DNA of 64,000 nt, from NCBI GenBank assembly GCA_050247155.1, contig JBFWUS010000003.1:62001-126000 (forward strand), written 5' to 3'. The position numbers were made by a program, and so were the translations under genes. Source of the stretch: Mesorhizobium_G sp050247155. GTDB taxonomy: Bacteria; Pseudomonadota; Alphaproteobacteria; Rhizobiales; Rhizobiaceae. Under the pieces are notes generated by a model, which was not told where the DNA came from, made no database searches, and saw only the letters and a list, made by a program, of their open reading frames with translations. Of this stretch, positions 9,068-17,078 are shown piece by piece (within the stretch, counting starts at the first letter, position 1; every line of letters begins with the position of its first letter).

Positions 9068-9529
9068 TCAGGACGTGTCGGGGCAGCTCGGCGCGCATCG
9101 GGTGAGGCCGCGGGTTTCGGCCATGAGCCGGCGCTGAGTTTCGGCGGCGAATGCGGTTGTCAGAGCAGACAGGAGCCGGTCCAGACCAGCCTGACAAAAA
9201 ATGCGCCCTTGCGCGAACGCCAGCGCCGCGAGACTGTCCAGCACGGCGGCCAGCACCCGGAAGGTCAAGGCAAGTCGCAGCGCGTCTTCGGCGCGCTCGC
9301 CGCTATAGGCGGCAACCGGCAGCGTCGTCGTCACGCCAAGGTCGTGCGCGGTCTCGAGGACGAATGTCCGCGCGATGGTTTCGGCCGGACGCAAGGCCCA
9401 GAGCACGAGGCAGAGAATTGGCCGCGACCGCAGGCTGGCGCGCTCGGCCAGATCGGCCAAGGCAAGCAGCACCGTGATGATGCGGTACACGACTTTCCAG
9501 CTCTTCTCAGTCTCCCTGTCCCAGCCCAT
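9068..9529 (-). CDS. Hypothetical protein
   Basis: I do not recognise this 153-residue protein. The start ATG at 9529 has a strong Shine-Dalgarno sequence (AAAGGAGC) eight bases upstream, which is the main support for a real gene. The sequence is Ala/Leu/Arg-rich with two or three moderately hydrophobic helices (residues about 15-50 and 85-105) and a Cys-containing C-terminus. It could be a small membrane-associated protein. It reads away from the palindromic element at 9691. Confidence 0.6.
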   Translation of the reverse strand: MGWDRETEKSWKVVYRIITVLLALADLAERASLRSRPILCLVLWALRPAETIARTFVLETAHDLGVTTTLPVAAYSGERAEDALRLALTFRVLAAVLDSLAALAFAQGRIFCQAGLDRLLSALTTAFAAETQRRLMAETRGLTRCAPSCPDTS

Positions 9530-9690
9530 TGCGGCTCCTTTCGGCCTGGGATTGTCCTCCGGGTAGAAAAGGGGTGGACGAAAAAATCATGTTTGGTTGG
9601 AGGAACTTTGAAAAGGCAATGAGAAACAAGGAGATGGGGAGGGAGGGGTGGAAAGGCCGCAGAGTTAATTCGGCGCTTTTGAGTTCGCGC

Positions 9691-9925
9691 CTGCCTTCTC
9701 CCCTTGTGGGGTGAGGAGCGGTTTGCGACGCAAACGAAAAGCCCTCAAATGGGCTTTTCGAGTGAACGAACTCACGAGGCCATGGCCGAGGGTCTGTCGG
9801 AAGAAGCGAGACGACGTTTGGCCCTCCGCTATGGTGCCGGGCGTTCGACGCCTACGAAAGGTCCATTGGACCTTTCATCTCGCCTACGGCGAACCGGCTG
9901 TCTCACCCCACAGGGGAGAAGGCAG
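9691..9925. repeat. MITE-like element with 25-bp inverted ends and inner palindromes
   Basis: The ends are inverted copies: CTGCCTTCTCCCCTTGTGGG at 9691 is matched, with one base of length difference, by the reverse complement of 9901-9925. Inside lie three further palindromes: 9721-9735 (GTTTGCGACGCAAAC), 9735-9760 (CGAAAAGCCC / GGGCTTTTCG) and 9856-9876 (GAAAGGTCC / GGACCTTTC). No coding frame fits it. This accounts for most of the 470-base gap between the genes at 9529 and 10000; nothing else was recognised there. Confidence 0.75.
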
Positions 9926-9999
9926 AGACGGCGGCGTCGCGCTACTTGAGAACAGTTCCACATGCATGTCAGTCACGTAGGCCGGTCTCGTTGCCCAAG

Positions 10000-10356
10000 T
10001 CATTGCGCCCGCAATATCTTTTCCATGGTCTTGCCCTTGGCCAGTTCGTCGATCAGCTTGTCGAGGTAGCGGATCTCGCGCATGAGCGGATCCTCAATCT
10101 CCTCGACGCGCACGCCGCAGACCACGCCTTTGATCAGGGCGCGCGATGGGTTCGGCGCGGGCGCCTGCGCGAAGAAGGTTTCGAAGTCGGTGCGGTTTTC
10201 CAGCACGGCGTCGAGGCCGGGCTGGTCATATCCCGTCAGCCAGCTGATGATCTCGTCCAACTCGGCACGCGTGCGTCCCTTCTTCTCCGCCTTCGCCACG
10301 TAGTGCGGATAGACGCTGGCGAAGCTGATTGTGTAGATGCGGTGTTTTGGCATCAT
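10000..10356 (-). CDS. DUF2200 family protein
   Basis: 118 residues with the hallmarks of DUF2200: HRIYTISFASVYPHYVAKAE at the N-terminus, a central EIISWLTGYD, and the C-terminal EEIEDPLMREIRYLDKLIDE. The family is small, soluble and widespread in bacteria, without assigned function. Two adjacent ATG codons (10356 and 10353) could start it. It follows the YafQ toxin gene on the same strand with only a two-base gap, so it may ride on the toxin-antitoxin transcript. Confidence 0.9.
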   Translation of the reverse strand: MMPKHRIYTISFASVYPHYVAKAEKKGRTRAELDEIISWLTGYDQPGLDAVLENRTDFETFFAQAPAPNPSRALIKGVVCGVRVEEIEDPLMREIRYLDKLIDELAKGKTMEKILRAQ

Positions 10357-10358
10357 GG

Positions 10359-10694
10359 CTATTCCGAAAACAGCTCGGCATGCGTGCCGGCCCGCACGAA
10401 GACGACCAAGCCGGTCTTGCCGCTGTCGTCAAGCTTGTAGGCAAGCAGAAAATCACCGCCGATATGGCATTCGCGGTGGCCGACCCAATCGCCCTTCAAC
10501 GGGTGGTCCAGCCATTCCGGTCCAAGCGGCCCGTCATTCGCTATGAGCAGAAGCATGGCCTCTTTGAGGCGGTGCATGTCGTAGCGGCCGGAACGCGACA
10601 GCCGCTCCCAATCCTTGGCGAAGGATTTGGAATAGCTGGCTGCGCGCGGTGGAGGCGCACGCCTATCTTGTGCCGGTCTTTTCAAGCTCGGCAA
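10359..10694 (-). CDS. yafQ: YafQ-family mRNA interferase toxin
   Basis: RelE-superfamily endoribonuclease that cleaves mRNA in the ribosomal A site; antitoxin is the DinJ-like protein encoded just upstream. Visible family features are the Lys/Arg-rich helix (SKSFAKDWERLSRSG), the core LKGDWVGHRECHIGGDFLL with the conserved His and Asp residues, and the C-terminal RAGTHAELF that carries the catalytic His. All key positions appear kept, so it should be active. The start is uncertain: a TTG at 10694 inside the antitoxin end (32-base overlap) or a TTG at 10685; no ATG is near. Confidence 0.88.
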   Translation of the reverse strand: MPSLKRPAQDRRAPPPRAASYSKSFAKDWERLSRSGRYDMHRLKEAMLLLIANDGPLGPEWLDHPLKGDWVGHRECHIGGDFLLAYKLDDSGKTGLVVFVRAGTHAELFSE

Positions 10695-10944
10695 ACAGTT
10701 CTTCAGCCGTCGCGAAGCGGGCGCGATGCTGCGCCGCTATCTCGTCAGCCTCCGCCATAGCTGCTCGGGTTTCGGCATTGGGCACCTTGAGTTCAAGTGG
10801 GAATGCCTGCTCGGCAATCACGCGCTTGAGGAATAGGCGCACTGCATCGGAGACCGAAAGACCCATGGCGTTCAGCGCCTCGGTCGCCTGTTCCTTCGTG
10901 TCATCGTCAATACGGACGTGAAGCATGGATGTGCGAGCGTTCAT
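10663..10944 (-). CDS. dinJ: DinJ/RelB-family antitoxin
   Basis: 93-residue ribbon-helix-helix antitoxin. The N-terminal half (HVRIDDDTKEQATEALNAMG followed by LSVSDAVRLFLKRVI) is the RelB/DinJ DNA-binding domain, and the C-terminal half is a charged helix that wraps the toxin. I start at the ATG 10944; a second ATG at 10926 is also plausible. Its 3' end overlaps the YafQ frame, the usual dinJ-yafQ layout. The pair probably represses its own promoter, which lies in the divergent region 10945-11067. Confidence 0.9.
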   Translation of the reverse strand: MNARTSMLHVRIDDDTKEQATEALNAMGLSVSDAVRLFLKRVIAEQAFPLELKVPNAETRAAMAEADEIAAQHRARFATAEELFAELEKTGTR

Positions 10945-11013
10945 GGACGGAATATGTATCGCAAATGAGAGACGCCGACAAGATTTAACTAACGTTGCAA
11001 GCTCACTTGACCA

Positions 11014-11055
11014 CGTAACTTTTTTCCTGCACGAACGTGATAGGAAAAAGTTACG
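11014..11055. promoter_or_regulatory. Palindrome in the divergent promoter region
   Basis: CGTAACTTTTTTCCT at 11014 is mirrored by AGGAAAAAGTTACG at 11042-11055, one base shy of a perfect inverted repeat, with a 13-base spacer. It lies between the divergent dinJ and the plus-strand gene at 11068, ending 13 bases before that gene's GTG. An operator for the XRE regulator encoded two genes on is the most natural reading; a hairpin in the leader is the alternative. Confidence 0.55.
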
Positions 11056-11067
11056 CGGAGATTCGCC

Positions 11068-11703
11068 GTGGCGGCTATTATCTATCAAGAAGACCAAGAA
11101 TGCGATCGTCGTCTTTCTCAGTATTTTAATTCGACGAAGGCCCAGTGGGTGGAAGTCGTGAAGGCCATGGTCGCGGCTCGCGGATCGTGCACCAGCCATA
11201 ATCCCAAGGCCTCCCCGGGCTTTCTTGCTTGGGATGCGGGCATTACCAGAATGCGCCAGATTTTTTGTCGTGAAGGGTGGGAAACCGGCGACGATAACGG
11301 TGTCGAGTTGATCGTCAACCGCGACTTCCGGCGCAAGGTGACGGTTATGAATGCTGACAAAGGTGTCTGCGACCCTAGCCGTTCGCCCCGGAACCGTACG
11401 GAAAAGGGCCCGGCAGCAGAGAAGATCACGGACCTGAACAGTCAACTGGACCTCTTCCGCCGCGAACACCCTCGCGAGATCAGGCCCGATGCATATGATC
11501 TCTGGCAACTCTGTGTTTTCGACGACGGCAAAGAAGTTCGCGCAGAATTGTCACGTCCAATCGAATTTAAAGGTGGCTTTTACATTGGCTACAGCGAACG
11601 CATTTGGATTCTTCGTCCGAGTGAGTGGGAGCGAATCGCGATTGAAACTCCGTCCGACGACAGCAGCGGACAGGATTTCGATATCACGGTCCGCCGGAAG
11701 TAG
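11068..11703 (+). CDS. Hypothetical partner of the XRE/ImmA peptidase
   Basis: I do not recognise this 211-residue protein. The N-terminal half (residues about 15-125) has a compact pattern around TSHNPKASPGFLAWDAGITR and VELIVNRDFRRKVTVMNADK, then a basic linker with SRSPRNRTEKGP; the C-terminal half (residues about 130-210) contains beta-rich DLWQLCVFDDGKEVRAELSR and the aromatic IWILRPSEWERI. No signal peptide, membrane span or known catalytic motif is seen. The start is a GTG at 11068. It ends six bases before the XRE/ImmA gene, so both are one operon. Codon use is a little less GC-biased than the flanks, hinting at transfer. Confidence 0.75.
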   Translation: MAAIIYQEDQECDRRLSQYFNSTKAQWVEVVKAMVAARGSCTSHNPKASPGFLAWDAGITRMRQIFCREGWETGDDNGVELIVNRDFRRKVTVMNADKGVCDPSRSPRNRTEKGPAAEKITDLNSQLDLFRREHPREIRPDAYDLWQLCVFDDGKEVRAELSRPIEFKGGFYIGYSERIWILRPSEWERIAIETPSDDSSGQDFDITVRRK

Positions 11704-11709
11704 TTTGCC

Positions 11710-12780
11710 ATGCTTACACCCATACGGCTCAGCCTCGCTCGAAAAAGGAGAGGGCTGACGAAAAAGGGATTCGCGGAAGCGTTGGGCGTGACCCCTCACA
11801 CCGTGCTTCGGTACGAGAGCGGTGAAATCTCGCCGCCGCCGGAGATGATCGAACGTATTGCTCATATCCTCGATTTCCCAGAGAGCTTCTTCCGCTCACC
11901 CGATGTCGACGAAGTCGTCGCCGAAGCGGCCAGCTTCCGCAGTCTAACTGCAATGACGGCCAAGAATCGGGACGCTGCCCTTGCGGCCGGCACGCTCGCC
12001 TACATTATGTCCGATTGGGTCGATGAGAATTTTAGCCTTCCAGACCCCGAACTGGTCGATCTCAAGGGTGAAACTCCAGAGATGGCGGCGCGCTCACTTC
12101 GGCAGGTGTGGGGCCTTGGCGAACAGCCGCTAAAGAACACTGTGCACCTTTTGGAGGCGAAGGGCATCCGCGTCTTCTCATTGGCCGAGAATACTCGAAC
12201 CGTAGACGCCTTCTCTGTTTGGCGGGGGGAGCGCCCATTCGTGTTCCTCAATATGATGAAGACCGCCGAGCACAGCCGCTTTGATGCTGCGCATGAGCTA
12301 GGGCATCTCGTTTTGCACAAGCATGGTGGGCCGAACGGCCGGAAGGCGGAGGACGAGGCAAATCGGTTTGCCTCGTCCTTCCTGATGCCGGCGGCGGATA
12401 TCCTGGCCCGAATCCCCCGGGTACACACGCTCAACCAGATTGTGGAAGTGAAGAAGCGGTGGTCCGTTTCCGTGATGGCCATGATCTACCGACTTCACAC
12501 ACTTAAGATCATCTCCGATTGGCAATACCGCATGTTCTGCATACAGGCATCTGATCTCGGCTATCGGACGTCTGAGCCCTTCGGCATTCCGAGAGAGCAA
12601 TCACTCGTATGGCACAAGGTGTTAACGGCTCTGTGGAGTGAGCGGATTACAAAGGATCAAATCGCCAGTCGGCTTATGATTCCGAAGGAGGAAATTGAGA
12701 ATCTATTGTTTGGTCTGACAAATCGGCTGGACAACGAACGACCATCGGGAAAGCCTGGCCTGAGATTGATCGATAAATGA
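11710..12780 (+). CDS. XRE helix-turn-helix / ImmA-IrrE metallopeptidase fusion
   Basis: 356 residues. Residues about 4-60 are an XRE/Cro-type HTH (LARKRRGLTKKGFAEALGVT, then RYESGEISPP). Residues about 145-250 are a zinc peptidase of the ImmA/IrrE (DUF955) family with HELGH at 195-199 and the downstream EDEANRFASSFLMP that supplies the third ligand. The last 100 residues form another helical domain. Proteins of this architecture cleave partner repressors or antitoxins and occur in phage/ICE switches, stress regulators and defence toxin-antitoxin systems. Here it is coupled to an unknown upstream gene and borders a DinJ/YafQ pair. It converges on mccB with only three bases between stops. Confidence 0.92.
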   Translation: MLTPIRLSLARKRRGLTKKGFAEALGVTPHTVLRYESGEISPPPEMIERIAHILDFPESFFRSPDVDEVVAEAASFRSLTAMTAKNRDAALAAGTLAYIMSDWVDENFSLPDPELVDLKGETPEMAARSLRQVWGLGEQPLKNTVHLLEAKGIRVFSLAENTRTVDAFSVWRGERPFVFLNMMKTAEHSRFDAAHELGHLVLHKHGGPNGRKAEDEANRFASSFLMPAADILARIPRVHTLNQIVEVKKRWSVSVMAMIYRLHTLKIISDWQYRMFCIQASDLGYRTSEPFGIPREQSLVWHKVLTALWSERITKDQIASRLMIPKEEIENLLFGLTNRLDNERPSGKPGLRLIDK

Positions 12781-12783
12781 GCC

Positions 12784-14391
12784 TCACATCCTAAACACCC
12801 CAAATTTCGTCTCCTCAACCTCCCGGTTCAACGCCGCGCTCAAGCTCAGCGCCAGCACCTCGCGGCTTTTCGCCGGGTCGATGATCCCGTCGTCCCAGAG
12901 CCGGGCGCTGGAGTAGAGCGGGTGGCCTTCGCGTTCGTATTTCTCCAGCGTCGGGCGTTTGAACTCGGCCTCTTCCTCCGCTGACCACGAACCGCCCCTG
13001 CGCTCGATGTTCTCACGGCGGACTTGGGCGAGGACCATCGCCGCCTGTTCGCCGCCCATCACGGAGATGCGTGCGTTGGGCCACATCCACAGGAACCGGG
13101 GCGAATAGGCGCGGCCGCACATGCCGTAATTGCCGGCGCCGAACGAGCCGCCGATGATCATGGTGAGCTTTGGCACGCGCGCGGTGGCGACTGCGGTGAC
13201 CAGCTTCGCGCCATCCTTGGCGATGCCACCGGCCTCATATTTGCGGCCGACCATGAAGCCGGTGATGTTCTGCAGGAAGATCAGCGGGATCTTCCGCTGG
13301 CAGCACAGCTCGATGAAATGCGCGCCTTTCAGCGCGCTTTCGGAAAACAGCACGCCATTGTTGGCGATGATGCCCACCGGCATGCCGGCCAGATGCGCGA
13401 AGCCGGTGACCAGCGTCGTGCCGTAATTCTGCTTGAACTCGTCAAGCTCGGAGCCGTCGACGATGCGCGCGATCACCTCGCGCACGTCGTAGGGCTGGCG
13501 CAGGTCGGTCGGCACGATGCCGTAGATGTCTTCGGCGGGATGAAGAGGTTGGAGAGGTTTCTTGAGATCGAGCCCTATCGCCTTCTTGCGATTCAGGTTT
13601 TTGACGATGCGGCGTGTGATGGCGAGCGCATGCTCGTCGTTGAGCGCATAATGGTCGGCAACGCCGGACTGGCGCGTGTGGACTTCCGCGCCGCCAAGGT
13701 CTTCGGCCGAGACTTCCTCGCCGGTGGCCGCTTTGACCAGCGGCGGGCCGCCGAGGAAGATGGTCGCCTGCTTGCGCACCATGATCGATTCGTCCGACAT
13801 CGCCGGCACATAGGCGCCTCCGGCCGTGCAGGAACCCATGACGCAGGCGATCTGCGGAATGCCCTGCGCCGACATGTTGGCCTGGTTGAAGAAGATGCGG
13901 CCAAAATGCTCGCGGTCGGGAAACACCTCGTCCTGGTTGGGCAGGTTCGCGCCACCCGAGTCGACCAGATAGACGCAGGGCAGATTGTTTTGGCTAGCGA
14001 TTTCCTGCGCGCGCAGATGCTTCTTCACGGTCAGCGGGTAATAGGTGCCGCCCTTCACGGTGGCGTCGTTGACCACCACCATCACCTCGCGGCCCTCGAC
14101 GCGGCCGATGCCGGCGATCATGCCGGCGGCGGCGATGTTGTCGTCATACATGCCATAGGCGGCGAACTGGCCGACCTCCAGGAAGGGCGAGCCGGGATCA
14201 AGAAGCTGAGCGAGGCGATCGCGGGGCAGGAGCTTTCCGCGGCTGACATGGCGCTGGCGCGATTCCTCCGAGCCGCCGCGCTCGACGGCGGCGGCGCGCA
14301 CCGAAATGTCGTTGACGAGTTCGCGCATGCGCTCGGTGTTGGCGCGGAAGGCGTCAGACGCCGTGGAGACCTGGGACTGGATGACGGGCAT
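12784..14391 (-). CDS. mccB: Methylcrotonyl-CoA carboxylase, carboxyltransferase beta subunit
   Basis: 535 residues, the standard MCC beta length, with the two crotonase-like halves of acyl-CoA carboxyltransferases. It transfers the carboxyl group from biotin on MccA to 3-methylcrotonyl-CoA in leucine catabolism. Typical features are RGKLLPRDRLAQLLDPGSPF near residue 50, VYLVDSGGANLPNQDEVFPD in the CoA-binding half, and GSCTAGGAYVPAMSDE (oxyanion region). I start at the ATG 14391, preceded by GGAGGGAG; the open frame upstream to 14649 is non-coding in character. The family-specific ANLPNQDEVFPD block favours MCC/geranyl-CoA over propionyl-CoA carboxylase. ivd lies upstream on the same strand but 4.9 kb away. 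Confidence 0.94.
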   Translation of the reverse strand: MPVIQSQVSTASDAFRANTERMRELVNDISVRAAAVERGGSEESRQRHVSRGKLLPRDRLAQLLDPGSPFLEVGQFAAYGMYDDNIAAAGMIAGIGRVEGREVMVVVNDATVKGGTYYPLTVKKHLRAQEIASQNNLPCVYLVDSGGANLPNQDEVFPDREHFGRIFFNQANMSAQGIPQIACVMGSCTAGGAYVPAMSDESIMVRKQATIFLGGPPLVKAATGEEVSAEDLGGAEVHTRQSGVADHYALNDEHALAITRRIVKNLNRKKAIGLDLKKPLQPLHPAEDIYGIVPTDLRQPYDVREVIARIVDGSELDEFKQNYGTTLVTGFAHLAGMPVGIIANNGVLFSESALKGAHFIELCCQRKIPLIFLQNITGFMVGRKYEAGGIAKDGAKLVTAVATARVPKLTMIIGGSFGAGNYGMCGRAYSPRFLWMWPNARISVMGGEQAAMVLAQVRRENIERRGGSWSAEEEAEFKRPTLEKYEREGHPLYSSARLWDDGIIDPAKSREVLALSLSAALNREVEETKFGVFRM

Positions 14392-14642
14392 GCGCGAAAA
14401 CTCCCTCCGGCGCTCTTGAGAATGGCGCTTGGATCGAGGTGTAGCAGCATGGTTGGACGGGCCGCTAGCCCCGATTTGGCAGCGCCAACAATCCGCCGCA
14501 ATCGGAGCGCTTGAAGCGCGCCCCGAACAACCACGTTTGACCACAAGGAGACCAGCCGTGAACCCGCATCCGAGATCGACACATTCCGTGCCGACGCTCC
14601 GATTGCGCTCGGCTGAGATTATTTCCTTGAGGTTGAACGACA

Positions 14643-15806
14643 ATGGCACGTTCGTTGATCAAGCGTCGGCAGGAGGCCGAACGCGAAAGGCTTGAAGCCT
14701 ATCAGGCGACGCTCAGGCGGGTTTCGCGCGCCGAGCGTCCGGCACCCGACTTCGACAAGGCGCTGAAGGAAGCCAAGAAGGGTTTTGAAGGCGAGATCGT
14801 TCGCGATTGCGCGTCGTGGCGGCCCAGGCTCAAGACCCGCGACGCCAACCGCTTGCGGCTTGCCGCCGCGCGGCACCTCTTTGCGCGCTATCCCGCGCCC
14901 GCGCATCTCGAAGCCGTGTGGCTTGAGAGCGAGGGACAGGAGGCGGAGGAGACGAAGCTGCGCAAGCGCTGGTACATCACGGTGGCCGGCGGCGGTTCGC
15001 TTTACAAGGCTCAGGGCTGGCTCTCCCGCAAGGAGGTGCACTGGTTCCTGAACCCGCCGGGCGAACTTGGCTTCGCGCAGGCCTTCTGGGTGGCGATCGC
15101 GCGGACCTACACCGACGGTCTCGGCGTGGCGCTGCGGATCGGGCGTTCGAAGCTGGCGCGGACGGCGCGCGGCGACCTCGCCTTCTGGCGTGAGGTTGCG
15201 CGGTTCTTCTGCGCCAACCAGACCACGCTGGAGGCCATGGACGACCTTTGCGACTACCTGGCCGCCGCCTTTCGGCGCGACCGGCACTACAGCTTGAAGG
15301 GCCGCACATTGGCCTCGCTCAACCGGGCGATGGCCGAGTGGCACCGCGAGCTGCAGGCGATCGAGCGCATCGAGGCAGCGCAGCGGCGGGCCGAACAGGG
15401 GAGGGCGCGGGCCAACGGCCAGGCGACGACGCCGGATACCGGGCGTTGGGCGGGTTCGACGCTGCTCGACTGGTCGTGGAAGCCTTCCGCCAGGGAGGCG
15501 GCGAACCGGCGCGAGGAGTTCGTGGTGTCTCAGTTGAGCACCGCCGCCGAACTCGTCGCCGAGTCCAGCGCCATGCGGCACTGCGTGTCGAGCTATGCCG
15601 CGAAGTGCATCGCCGGGCACGCCTCGATCTGGTCGATGCGCCGGCGCGTTCCGGGAAAGGTGGACCGGTTGCTGACAATCGAACTCGACCGGCAGCACCG
15701 GGCCGTGCAGGTGCGCGGTTTCGCCAACCGGCTGGCTAGCGCCGACGAGAAGCAGGTTCTCGGACGCTGGGCCAAGGCGCGCGGGATCATCCTGCCCGCA
15801 TACTGA
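14643..15806 (+). CDS. PcfJ-like domain protein
   Basis: 387-residue protein of the PcfJ-like group (named after a gene of conjugative plasmid pCF10; function unknown). The signature is in the last 110 residues: ESSAMRHCVSSYAAKCIAGH with paired Cys/His, IWSMRRR, a strand LLTIELD, and VQVRGFANRLASADEK followed by a Trp. The N-terminal 270 residues are Arg/Glu-rich helices. No signal or membrane span. It stands alone on the plus strand between the minus-strand mccB and methyltransferase genes, 250 bases from mccB, so it looks like an inserted accessory gene. Confidence 0.82.
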   Translation: MARSLIKRRQEAERERLEAYQATLRRVSRAERPAPDFDKALKEAKKGFEGEIVRDCASWRPRLKTRDANRLRLAAARHLFARYPAPAHLEAVWLESEGQEAEETKLRKRWYITVAGGGSLYKAQGWLSRKEVHWFLNPPGELGFAQAFWVAIARTYTDGLGVALRIGRSKLARTARGDLAFWREVARFFCANQTTLEAMDDLCDYLAAAFRRDRHYSLKGRTLASLNRAMAEWHRELQAIERIEAAQRRAEQGRARANGQATTPDTGRWAGSTLLDWSWKPSAREAANRREEFVVSQLSTAAELVAESSAMRHCVSSYAAKCIAGHASIWSMRRRVPGKVDRLLTIELDRQHRAVQVRGFANRLASADEKQVLGRWAKARGIILPAY

Positions 15807-15848
15807 AATGCTCGCGCCGGTGGAAACGCCGGCGCGGGAGTTCCCGGC

Positions 15849-16898
15849 TCAGGTCGCCTCGAGCACCATGTTGAGCGGTGTCTGGGCCGCCAGCCGGACA
15901 TGGGTGAAGCCGCCCGACCTGATGACCTCGGTCAATCGTTTCTTGCCGGCCTGGGCTCCAAGAGCCAGTCCGGTTTCCTGCGCCAGCGAGGTGGGGACGC
16001 AGATCATGGTCGATGCCGAATAATACAAGCGGCCGACCGGATTGATGTTGTCCTCAAGCCTGTCGCCGGCCGCCGGCTCGACGACCATCCAGGTGCCGCC
16101 CGGCCTGAGCGCTTTCCTGATGTGACCCGCTGCCGCCTCGGGATCGCCCATGTCGTGCAGGCAGTCGAAGCAGGTGATCAGATCGAAATCGAGGCCCGCG
16201 AAGTCCCGGGCGCGTCCAACCTCGAAACGCAGGTTTGTCAATCCGTGCGCCCGCGCATGCGCGGTGGCGGCAGCAATCGACGCGGGATGGAAATCATAGC
16301 CGATGAAGCGGGAAGCCGGGAACGCCTGCGCCATCAGCACGGTGGAGAGTCCGTGTCCGCAGCCAATGTCGGCAACGGCGGCGCCGCCATTCAACCGGTC
16401 GACAATGCCATCCAGCGCAGGCAGCCAGTCCTGCACCAGGGCGTTGACGTAACCCGGGCGGAACAGGCGCGCCACGGCGCAGAACATGCAGCCGGCCTGG
16501 TCGCCCCATGCCACCCCGCGCCCGGTCTTGAACGCCAACTGCACCTTGGTCTGGTTCTCGACCATAGCCGCCGCGGTGTCGAATGCGCCGATCAGATTGG
16601 CGGGGCTGTCCGGTTCGGCAAAGATCAATGCCTGTTCCGGCGTCAGCGAGAAGCGGCCCCCCTCGTAACGCACGTAGCCCGAAGCAGCCTGGGCCGACAG
16701 CCATTCGCGCACATAGCGCGGCGCACAGCCGGCGGCGGCGGCCAATTCGTCGGCATTGGCAGGCCCAATCTCCTTCAGTGCCTTGTAGAGACCGAGCGTG
16801 TCGCCCATTCGAACCAGCGGAACGCTGACCGCGCCGCCAAGATCACCAAGCACGCGGCCGACAAGTTCGTTGAGAACGGTTTCGTCAGGTTGCGTCAT
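15849..16898 (-). CDS. SAM-dependent methyltransferase with N-terminal winged helix
   Basis: 349 residues. The N-terminal part (residues about 10-85; LGLYKALKEIGPANADELAA, then YVREWLSAQAASGYV) is the dimerisation/winged-helix domain seen in O-methyltransferase-like and Rv2258c-type proteins. A class I methyltransferase follows with motif I VADIGCGHG near residue 170, the acidic loop FIGYDFHP, and CFDCLHDMGDP. The substrate is unknown; no Asp-His metal site is evident. I start at ATG 16898 since upstream codons look non-coding. The hydrolase-LuxR gene is upstream on the same strand, 180 bases away, and may be functionally linked. Confidence 0.9.
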   Translation of the reverse strand: MTQPDETVLNELVGRVLGDLGGAVSVPLVRMGDTLGLYKALKEIGPANADELAAAAGCAPRYVREWLSAQAASGYVRYEGGRFSLTPEQALIFAEPDSPANLIGAFDTAAAMVENQTKVQLAFKTGRGVAWGDQAGCMFCAVARLFRPGYVNALVQDWLPALDGIVDRLNGGAAVADIGCGHGLSTVLMAQAFPASRFIGYDFHPASIAAATAHARAHGLTNLRFEVGRARDFAGLDFDLITCFDCLHDMGDPEAAAGHIRKALRPGGTWMVVEPAAGDRLEDNINPVGRLYYSASTMICVPTSLAQETGLALGAQAGKKRLTEVIRSGGFTHVRLAAQTPLNMVLEAT

Positions 16899-17078
16899 GT
16901 TGGAATTCCTCCTTGCTTCGGGGCGGCCGTGGCCGCGTTGCCCGAGCAAGCATGGTTTGCACAGCGTCAGTCCGCATGAGGCGCTGGTCCCGACCATGGA
17001 GGAAAAATATTTGGGACCAGGGACAGATGTCCCGCAATGATGGGTAGAAAAGCGGACGGCCCGGCTTGGGGGTCGTGG

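Noticed and set aside
13024..14514. 496-residue plus-strand frame over mccB
   Set aside because: Shadow of the well-supported mccB gene; composition typical of antisense frames in GC-rich DNA.
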